Source: Deltaproteobacteria bacterium
GTDB lineage: Bacteria; Myxococcota_A; Polyangia; DRWM01; JAAZOP01
DNA length: 64,000 nucleotides
Direction: 5' to 3'
Assembly: GCA_016218815.1 (NCBI GenBank)
Contig: JACRCX010000133.1
Location: 17,999-81,998, forward strand
Of the stretch, positions 1 through 7,300 are shown piece by piece. Within the stretch, counting starts at the first letter, position 1; every line of letters begins with the position of its first letter. The notes under the pieces are model-generated. The model saw only the letters and a program-made list of their open reading frames with translations, was not told the origin of the DNA and did not search any database. The position numbers were made by a program, and so were the translations under genes.

Positions 1-1
1 G

Positions 2-652
2 GGTCGCGACTTCCAGGCCGAGTTCCTCGACCTGCGCGCCGTGCGCAACGGCGACGCCTGCCCGCGGTGCGGAAAACCGTTGCGCGTCTTCCACGGTATC
101 GAGGCCGGCCACACCTTCGTGCTCGGCACCCACTACTCCAACAAGATGAAGGCCACGTTCCTGGGCGAGGACGGCCAGAGCCGTCCGCTGGTCATGGGCT
201 GCTACGGCATCGGCGTCTCCCGCCTCGTCGCGGCCGCCATCGAGCAGCACCACGACGAGAAGGGCATGCGCTGGCCCGTCCCGATCGCACCCTACACCGT
301 CGAGCTGCTCGCCATCGGTGCGGACCCCGCGATCGGCGTGCGTACCGACGGGATCTACCACGCGCTCGAGGCCGCGGGCATCGACACCCTGTACGACGAG
401 CGCGAGGAGCGCCCGGGCGTCAAGTTCATGGACGCCGACCTGCTGGGGCTTCCCTTCCGCGTCGTCGTCGGCAAGAAGGGCAACGCCGGGGGGTGGGCCG
501 AGTTCCGGCGCCGGGGCGAGACCGAGGACCAGCAGGTCCCCTTCGAGCAGCTCGAGGCGTTCCTGCGGCGCGAGCTCGCCGTAGCCAACGCCGCTACCCA
601 CGCGGCTGCCGCCGAGGCGGAGCAGTCCGTGCTCAAACGGCTGGGGTTGTAG
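2..652 (+). CDS. proS: Prolyl-tRNA synthetase, C-terminal part (5' truncated by window edge)
   Basis: This is the C-terminal ~216 residues of a class II prolyl-tRNA synthetase, which charges tRNA-Pro in the cytoplasm. The frame is open from base 2, so the gene starts before the window. Visible features are a CPRCGKPL zinc-knuckle-like segment, the class II motif 3 region (MGCYGIGVSR) and, after it, the HGTP anticodon-binding domain (PVPIAPYTVELLAI, then YDEREERPGVKF and GLPFRVVVGKK). Family knowledge: bacterial-type ProRS carries an editing insertion between motifs 2 and 3, which would lie outside the window here. The stop is one base before the nfo start, so the two are probably co-transcribed. 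Confidence 0.95.
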   Translation, partial: GRDFQAEFLDLRAVRNGDACPRCGKPLRVFHGIEAGHTFVLGTHYSNKMKATFLGEDGQSRPLVMGCYGIGVSRLVAAAIEQHHDEKGMRWPVPIAPYTVELLAIGADPAIGVRTDGIYHALEAAGIDTLYDEREERPGVKFMDADLLGLPFRVVVGKKGNAGGWAEFRRRGETEDQQVPFEQLEAFLRRELAVANAATHAAAAEAEQSVLKRLGL

Positions 653-653
653 G

Positions 654-1508
654 GTGAAGCTCGGGGCGCACCAATCGATCGCGGGCGGGTTCCTGACCGC
701 CATCCGGCTCGCGGAAGAGGACGGCTGCGAGGCGCTGCAGGTCTTCACCAAGGTCGCCAACCAGTGGCGCGAGCCGGTCGTCGATGCCGCCGCCGCGCGC
801 CCCTTCCGTGCCGGTGTCAAGCGCCTCGGCCTCGCCCCGGTGATGAGCCACGTCAGCTACCTCGTGAACCTGTGCTCGGACGACAAGACGATTCGCGCCA
901 GGTCGATCGATTCCCTGGCCCGCGAGCTGCGCCGCTCCGAGACGCTCGGCATCCCCTACGTCGTGCTGCACCCGGGGGCGCCCAAGGGCCAGGGCGAAGA
1001 AGTCGGCCTCCAGCTCGTCGCCGCCGGCCTGGACGCCGCCTATCTGCAGGTCGATGCCGACGGCTCCGTCGCGGCCCGCGTGCTGCTCGAGTCCACCGCC
1101 GGCCAGGGGACCACCCTGGGCCGCACCTTCGAACAGCTCGGCGAAATCCTGGGCCGCGCGCGCTGCGCCGATCGGTTGGCGTTCTGCCTCGACACCTGCC
1201 ATCTGCTCGCCGCCGGCTACGACTGGACGTCGGAGAAGGGCTACGCCGAGGTCTTCTCCGCGTTCGATCGCATCCTCGGCCTCGACCGCCTGCTCGCCTT
1301 CCACCTCAACGACTCCAAGAAGGGCCTCGGCTCGCACCTCGACCGACACGAGTGGATCGGCGACGGCGAGATCGGCCTCGAACCCTTCCGTCGCCTCGTG
1401 CGCGACAAGCGCTTCGCCCGCATCCCGGGCGTGCTCGAGATTCCCCCGCGCGACGACGAGCGCGGCTATCGCCAGAACCTCGACAGGCTGCGCGGCCTCC
1501 TGGCCTGA
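654..1508 (+). CDS. nfo: Deoxyribonuclease IV (AP endonuclease, Nfo family)
   Basis: Endonuclease IV cleaves DNA 5' of abasic sites in base-excision repair, using a trinuclear zinc centre. The 284-residue product has the family's usual length and motifs: GAHQSIAGG at the N-terminus, HPGAPKG, LESTAGQGTTLG, CLDTCHLLAAGYD, and the C-terminal HLNDSKKGLGSHLDRHEWIG that carries several metal-binding His/Asp residues. The start is GTG at 654, one base after the proS stop; no independent promoter is seen, so read-through from proS is likely. After the stop there is a short GCGTAG/CTACGC hairpin (1518-1533) without a T tract, a weak terminator candidate. Confidence 0.95.
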   Translation: MKLGAHQSIAGGFLTAIRLAEEDGCEALQVFTKVANQWREPVVDAAAARPFRAGVKRLGLAPVMSHVSYLVNLCSDDKTIRARSIDSLARELRRSETLGIPYVVLHPGAPKGQGEEVGLQLVAAGLDAAYLQVDADGSVAARVLLESTAGQGTTLGRTFEQLGEILGRARCADRLAFCLDTCHLLAAGYDWTSEKGYAEVFSAFDRILGLDRLLAFHLNDSKKGLGSHLDRHEWIGDGEIGLEPFRRLVRDKRFARIPGVLEIPPRDDERGYRQNLDRLRGLLA

Positions 1509-1679
1509 GTTCCGACTGCGTAGCGGCCTACGCACCCCGGGCTCGCGCCGCGACGGCGCCGACGCAGGCGTCCCGGCCGTCCGGCGGCGCCCGCGGGGAC
1601 TGCCGTTTCCGCAACCCCGTGCGAATGCGCACGAATCGCCGGACTCGTGTGTCGGTGCCGTGTCCGATCGTGACCGCGG

Positions 1680-1698
1680 CCGGCGCAATTTGCGCCGG
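1680..1698. promoter_or_regulatory. Perfect palindrome upstream of the diacylglycerol-kinase-family gene
   Basis: Nine-base arms CCGGCGCAA and TTGCGCCGG are separated by one base, 30 nt before the ATG at 1729. The rest of the 220-nt gap after nfo shows no ORF of substance and no clear sigma-70 promoter. The palindrome could be an operator, or a hairpin acting as terminator or attenuator; nothing in the sequence decides between these. Confidence 0.4.
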
Positions 1699-1728
1699 AA
1701 TGGAAGTTGCTTCCGTGACGGGCAAGCC

Positions 1729-2874
1729 ATGGGCACTCAAACCCGGAATGTAGCGGTCCTGATCAACGGCAACGCCCGGGGGGTGAGCGAACGCGTCATC
1801 CGGCTGGTCAGCTCGGTCGTTCCGCCCGAGCACCTGTACATCTCGCGGAGCATCACGGAGGGCCGGTCGATCGTGCGCAAGATCCTGGCCGCCGGGTACG
1901 ACGCGGTGTTGACGGGCGGCGGCGACGGGACGTTCGTGCAGTTCGTGACCCAGATCCGGGACGCGATTCGGGGGACGGACGGCACGGCCCGGATGCCGGC
2001 GGTGGGAGCGTTGAAGCTGGGGACGGGCAACGCGCTGGCCGGGCTCTTGGGGTGCAGCGAACCGACCGAGGAAGGGCTGACGAACGATTTCTGGCGGGCG
2101 CGCTACACGTCGTTGACGCGCGAGATGCGGTTCATCGAGGTCGAGGATCGGCTGGCGCCGTTTTCCGGCGTGGGGCTCGATGCCCGCATCCTCAACGACT
2201 ACAACTTCATCAAGGACCGGTCGAAGGGTACGGCGTTCGAGCAGTATCTCTCCGGCGGCATGGGGTATGCGGCGGCGATCGGGGCGATGACGATCCCGAA
2301 GGTCGCGACCGCTCCCCTTCCGGAGGTGACCATCGTCAACGAGGGCGCGCCGGCCTGGAAGGTCGGTCCGGACGGCCGTCGTCTGGGGCCGCTGATCCTG
2401 AAGGGCGAGACGATCTACAAGGGTCCCGTCCAGATCGCCTCCGTCTCGCGGCTGGACGGGTTCGGCTTCCACTTCCGGCTGTTCCCGTTCGCCTACGTCC
2501 GGGACGATCGCCTGCACCTGCGCGTCGCGGCCTGCAAGGTGGTGGAGATCCTCTCCCGCCTGCACGTCATCTGGCGGGGCGAGTACTTCTCGGACACGAT
2601 CCACGATTTCCTCGTCGAGCGGATCACGATGCAGGCCGAGCGGCCGATGCCGTTCCAGATCGGCGGGGACGGCGAGGGCCACCGTTCGTTCATGCGCTTC
2701 GCGCTGGCGCGCGAGCCGCTGCAGCTTCTCGACTTCCGGACGGCCTACGCCGATCTCCCGGTGGGCCCGGCGGCCCGCGCGGCCTGCAACGGCTCCGCGC
2801 GCCGCTCGATCCCGCCCGCCGTCCTGGGCCGCCCCCTCTCCGCACCCCCCGTCGCGCGGCCCGCGCGCGTGTGA
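1729..2874 (+). CDS. Diacylglycerol kinase family lipid kinase
   Basis: Predicted cytoplasmic or membrane-peripheral lipid kinase of the DAGK catalytic-domain superfamily, which phosphorylates diacylglycerol, sphingoid or related lipids. The ATP-site motif GGGDGT is at residues 63-68 of 381, preceded by the characteristic N-terminal strand NVAVLINGNARG. A GTGNALAG segment (LKLGTGNALAG) fits the second conserved block. The C-terminal half continues as a beta-rich domain (VTIVNEGAPAWKVG and following), as in other members. The ATG at 1729 was chosen because conservation begins immediately after it; the open frame extends much further upstream over nfo, but as an antisense-quality shadow. The exact lipid substrate cannot be read from the sequence. 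The last ~35 residues are Arg/Pro/Ala-rich and probably disordered. Confidence 0.85.
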   Translation: MGTQTRNVAVLINGNARGVSERVIRLVSSVVPPEHLYISRSITEGRSIVRKILAAGYDAVLTGGGDGTFVQFVTQIRDAIRGTDGTARMPAVGALKLGTGNALAGLLGCSEPTEEGLTNDFWRARYTSLTREMRFIEVEDRLAPFSGVGLDARILNDYNFIKDRSKGTAFEQYLSGGMGYAAAIGAMTIPKVATAPLPEVTIVNEGAPAWKVGPDGRRLGPLILKGETIYKGPVQIASVSRLDGFGFHFRLFPFAYVRDDRLHLRVAACKVVEILSRLHVIWRGEYFSDTIHDFLVERITMQAERPMPFQIGGDGEGHRSFMRFALAREPLQLLDFRTAYADLPVGPAARAACNGSARRSIPPAVLGRPLSAPPVARPARV

Positions 2875-2939
2875 TCGAATTCAAACGCCCCTTGAACGCG
2901 GTGCGCTTCTCGACTATGGCGAAGATGAAGGAGTCCGCC

Positions 2940-4019
2940 ATGAAGATCGAAGTCCGTCCCCTGGCCCCCGGCGAGCTGCGTCCCAAGCCGACCGACCAGC
3001 AGGCGCTCGGCTTCGGCCGCCACTTCTCCGATCGCATGTTCGTCATGGAGTATGCGGAAGGCGGCTGGCGCAAGGCCCGGATCCAGAAGTACGAGCCGCT
3101 CTCGCTCGAGCCGTCCGCGATGTGCCTGCACTACGCGCAGGAGATCTTCGAGGGCCTCAAGGCCTATCGCACCGCGGACGGTCGCGTGACGCTGTTCCGG
3201 CCCGCGATGAACATCGCCCGCATGAACCGCTCCGCGGCGGCGTTGCAGATGCCCCAGGTCGACCCCGACCTGATCCTCCAGGCGCTCAAGGAGCTGGTCG
3301 CGCTGGAGCGCGACTGGATCCCGACCACCGAGGGCTGTTCGCTGTACATCCGCCCCACGATGATCGCCACCGATCCGTTCCTCGGCGTGCGGCCCAGCGA
3401 CACGTACCTCTTCTTCATCATCGTCGGCCCGGTCGGCGCCTACTACCCCAAGGGCTTCGTGCCGGTCTCGATCATGGTCTCCGAGAACTACGTCCGGGCG
3501 GTGCGGGGCGGCATCGGCGCCTGCAAGGCCGCGGCCAACTACGCCGCCAGCCTTGCCGGGCAGGTGGAGGCGAAGAAGGCGGGCTTCGACCAGGTGCTGT
3601 GGCTGGACGGCGTTTCGCGCAGGTACTGCGAGGAAGTCGGCACGATGAACATGATGTTCGTGCTCGACGGCACCGTCGTCACCGCGCCCCTGGAGGGCGG
3701 CACGATCCTTCCCGGGGTCACGCGCGATTCGGTGCTGCGGCTCCTGCGCGACGTGTACAGGACGAAGGTCGAGGAGCGCCAGCTCCCGATCGATGAGGTG
3801 ATCGACGGCGCGACGACGGGGCGGCTCCAGGAAGCCTTCGGCTGCGGTACCGCCGCAATCATCACTGCCGTGAGCGAGATCGGGTACCAGGGCCGGAAGG
3901 TCAAGGTCGGCAAGGGCGGCGTCGGCCCCATCGCCCAAAGACTCTACGACGACCTCGTCGGCATCCAGTACGGCCGCAAGCCCGACCCCTTCGAGTGGGT
4001 CGTGCCGGTCTGGCCGTAA
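2940..4019 (+). CDS. ilvE: Branched-chain amino acid aminotransferase (class IV fold, long form)
   Basis: PLP-dependent transaminase interconverting Leu/Ile/Val and their 2-oxo acids with glutamate. The 359-residue length and motifs match the eukaryote-like/long BCAT subgroup: CLHYAQEIFEGLKAY, RPTMIATDPFLGV, GGIGACKAAANYA with the PLP-binding lysine at about residue 196, and EEVGTMNMMFV. The C-terminus GRKPDPFEWVVPV is also typical. The start ATG at 2940 has a good AAGGAG six bases upstream; two in-frame ATGs (2916, 2925) lie just before it, and the Shine-Dalgarno position favours 2940. No other branched-chain pathway gene is nearby. Confidence 0.95.
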   Translation: MKIEVRPLAPGELRPKPTDQQALGFGRHFSDRMFVMEYAEGGWRKARIQKYEPLSLEPSAMCLHYAQEIFEGLKAYRTADGRVTLFRPAMNIARMNRSAAALQMPQVDPDLILQALKELVALERDWIPTTEGCSLYIRPTMIATDPFLGVRPSDTYLFFIIVGPVGAYYPKGFVPVSIMVSENYVRAVRGGIGACKAAANYAASLAGQVEAKKAGFDQVLWLDGVSRRYCEEVGTMNMMFVLDGTVVTAPLEGGTILPGVTRDSVLRLLRDVYRTKVEERQLPIDEVIDGATTGRLQEAFGCGTAAIITAVSEIGYQGRKVKVGKGGVGPIAQRLYDDLVGIQYGRKPDPFEWVVPVWP

Positions 4020-4027
4020 GAGCAAGC

Positions 4028-4230
4028 GTCTTCGGTTTTCAGTTTTCAGTTTTCGGTTTTCAGTTTTCGGTTTTCGGGTCCGGGTCTGATCCCCGGCCCA
4101 GCCGACGACATGGTTGGCCGGCGAGAACCACCGCGCGACGGCGCCACCCTGATGCCGCGGTCGATCCCAGGGGACCCCGCGGTGCCCCGTCCGGGCCGAA
4201 AACCGAAGACTGAAAACCGAAAACTGGAAT
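4028..4230. repeat. Inverted-arm repeat element, TTTTCAG/TTTTCGG family
   Basis: The left arm (4028-4086) is a tandem of 7-mers alternating TTTTCAG and TTTTCGG. The right arm (4188-4230) is the reverse complement of its last ~40 bases with a few mismatches. About 100 bp of GC-rich sequence lies between them. The element is wholly intergenic between ilvE and the macroglobulin gene. A degraded single arm of the same kind occurs at 53068-53100. Confidence 0.8.
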
Positions 4231-4263
4231 ACGCCGGGCGGCGGACCGTCTGAGGCTCATCGC

Positions 4264-4292
4264 CGACCCGCCTTGTAGCCGACGGCGGGTCG
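4264..4292 (+). terminator. Stem-loop between ilvE and the macroglobulin gene
   Basis: Perfect 9-bp arms CGACCCGCC and GGCGGGTCG flank an 11-nt loop. There is no T tract, so this is either a non-canonical terminator or a leader hairpin 85 nt before the macroglobulin start. Confidence 0.35.
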
Positions 4293-4376
4293 TGCCTATC
4301 GTGGATCGCCACGACGCCCGGGACGACGGTGCCCCGGTCGCGGTGGCAGCACGCGATGGGTGAAGGAGAGGGAGCC

Positions 4377-7300
4377 ATGAGAGATGATGCGCACTCTCGG
4401 GGACGGGGACTCGCGGTGCTGGCCGCGTTCGCGACGCTGGCCTCGACCAGCGCCTGCCCGCAGGGCGAGGCCGGCGGCCTCCAGCCCCGCGTGCCGGAGT
4501 CGGAACGGCCCGCGACCATCGGCCAGGAAGGCCCGCTCGCCGTCACCTTCGGCTCGCCCAAGGGCCAGACCTGGACCCCGACCGAGATCGCCGTCGGCTT
4601 CTCCAAGTCGATGGTGCCGCTGGATCGGGCAGGGACGGCCGACACCACGGCCCTCTTCCGCATCACGCCGGCGATGGACGGCGAGTACCGCTGGCTCGGC
4701 TCCCAGGTCCTGACCTTCGTCCCGGCCGCGCCCCTGACGCCGTCCTCCTCGTTCACCGTCACCGTGCCCGCCGGCGTCAAGGCCCTGGACGGCAGCGAGC
4801 TGGCCGCCGAGTACACCTTCGAGTTCGACACGCCGCGCGTCCGCGTCGCTCGCAACGATCCGTACTCCGGCGAACGCTGGCGCAAGCCGCAATCCCCGGT
4901 CGACCTGTGGTTCAACCAGCCCGTCGACCCCGAGAAGTTGGCGCAGCACGCTTCGTTCACCGCGGTGCCGCAGGCGGGCGGCGCCGAGGTCCGCGTCGAG
5001 GCGCGGGCGCGCCTCGGGCGCGAGCGCGGGCGGGCCGAGTCCGATCCGGGCGTCGAGCCGCCGGAGGACGAGGGCGAAATCGACCCGCGGCACCTGGTGG
5101 TCGAGCCCGTCTCGCCGCTGCCTCGCGGCGCCGACGTGACACTCACCGTCGACGAGAACCTGCACGGCGTCCAGGGCAACCTGCCGATGGGCGAGCCGTG
5201 GACCCTGGCCTACGAGACGTACGGCGACTTCCGCTTCGAGACCGCGAGCTGCTACTCCACGCCGTACGGCGGCTGCTCGCCTACCGGCGGCTTCCACCTC
5301 GAGTTCAGCAACCCGGTGAAGTGGCGGGACGCCGTCGCCCACCTCAAGGTCACGCCTGCCGTCGAGCTGCCCGACGAGCCCGAGTGGGCGGAGGGTGAAC
5401 AATCGTCGACCGTCTGGCTTGGGCTCGAGCTGCAACCGGAGACGACGTACACGGTCGAGCTGGACGGCGAGCTGCGCGACATCTTCGGCCAGACGCTGGT
5501 CGGCAACCGCGAGGGCTCGTTCAAGGTCGGCTCGCACCCGCCCGTCGCCTACCTGGACTACAGCGGCACCGTGCTCGAGGCCGACGGACCGCACACCGTC
5601 CCCGGCCGGTTCCGCAACGTGGACTCGGCCAAGCTCGTCCTGCGCGAGTTCTCGCTGGAAGAGCTGTTGCGCTGGCGCTACGTCAACCGCGGGTCGCTGT
5701 GGGGCGCCGACAACGATCTCACCTCCATGTCCGGCGCCGTCGTCAAGACGATCCGTCCCGGCACGGCGCCCAACGCCGAGCGCGTGCTGCCGCTGGACCT
5801 CGATCCGGCCTTCCACGGCGCCAAGCGCGGCTTCGTGGCCGTGCAGCTCGTCCGCCCGGTCGTGCCCGGCGAGTACACCAGCGGCATCGATAGCTCGTTC
5901 GTTCGCATCTCCGATCTGGGGCTCACCGCGAAAATCTCGCCGCGCGGCCTGGCCGTCTGGGTCACGTCGCTGCGCACCGCCCGGCCCGTCGCCGGAGCGA
6001 CCGTCAAGGTCTACAAAGGCGCGACCGCGCCCCTCTTCGAGGGCCGCACGGGCGCCGACGGCCTGGTCTTCGTCCCCGAGGACGCGGCCGGCTCCGGCAC
6101 CGACTACTACCCCGAGTCGTTCCTGATCTACGCCGAGAAGGGTTCGGACAAGAACTACCTCGAGACCGACAGCTACTGGGGCCTGGACCCCTGGTCCTTC
6201 GGCGTCCCCTACGGCTGGCAGCAGGCCAAGGAGCGCATCGTCGGCAGCATCTTCGCCGACCGCGGGATCTACCGCCCCGGCGACACCGTGCACCTGAAGG
6301 GCGTCGTGCGCGCGCTGACCGACGACGGGATGGCGACCCCGGCCGGCAAGGACGTCTCGCTGACGGTCTGGGACTCGCGCGGCGAGGCCGTGCAGCTCGA
6401 GCTTCCCGACGATTTCCGCATCGGCCCGTTCGGCACGTTCGACCTCGACGTCCCGCTCGCCCCCGACGCGCCGCTGGGGTACTTCCAGGTCAACGCGCGC
6501 ATCGGCCCGCCCGAGGAGGAAGCGCGCGGCCAGCAGGCCTACCTTTACGGCTCGTTCCGCGTCGCCGAGTACAAGGCGCCCGCGTTCGCAGTCAAGGTCA
6601 CGTCGGACAAGGAGGAGTACTTCCGCGGCGAGACGCTCTCGTTCCGCGTCGACGGACAGTACCTCTTCGGGGCCCCGATGGCCGCCGCCGACGCCCGTTG
6701 GTGGGTCTCCCGCAGCGACACGAGCTTCCAGCCCAAGGACGAGGACTGGGAAGGGTACTGGTTCGGCGAGGAGTGGAACTGGTGGGAGCAGCCCGACGAG
6801 GCCCCGACCTCGGGGGCCGTCGCCGAGAGCACGGGCCGGCTCGCGGCCGACGGAACGCTGGCCGGCACCGCCGCGCTCGACTTCGCCGACATGCGCCGCC
6901 CGGCCAGCGTCACGATCGAAGGCCAGGTCACCGACCTGGACCGCTCGAACGTCGCGGGGAGGCGCACCGTCGTCGTCCACCCCGGCGCCTTCTACCTCGG
7001 CGTCAAGCGCCTCGACGAGGGCATCCTCGAGGCCGGGCAGGACCTGGCCGTCGCGATCGTCGCGCTGACGCCGGACGAGCAATCCCGCGCGGGCGTCGCC
7101 GTGCACGGCACCCTCCTGCGGCGCGAGTGGCACACGGTCCGCCAGGAGGGGATGGGCGGACACTACGACTACGTGACGCGTCCGGAGGACACGGAGGTCG
7201 GGCGGTGCGAGGTCGTCACCACGTCGGCGCCGGTGCGCTGCGCGGTCCGCGTGCCCGAGGCGGGCGACTACGTGCTGCAACTCGCGGCCGACGACGAGCG

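Noticed and set aside
1054..1728. Extension of the lipid kinase frame back over nfo
   Set aside because: It overlaps nfo in another phase and reads as Ser/Ala/Arg low-complexity shadow; conservation begins at the ATG 1729.
4028..4086. CRISPR array suspected from short regular repeats (also at 20171, 24985, 63533)
   Set aside because: Units are 7-12 nt without unique spacers and occur as inverted arms; no cas genes in the window.
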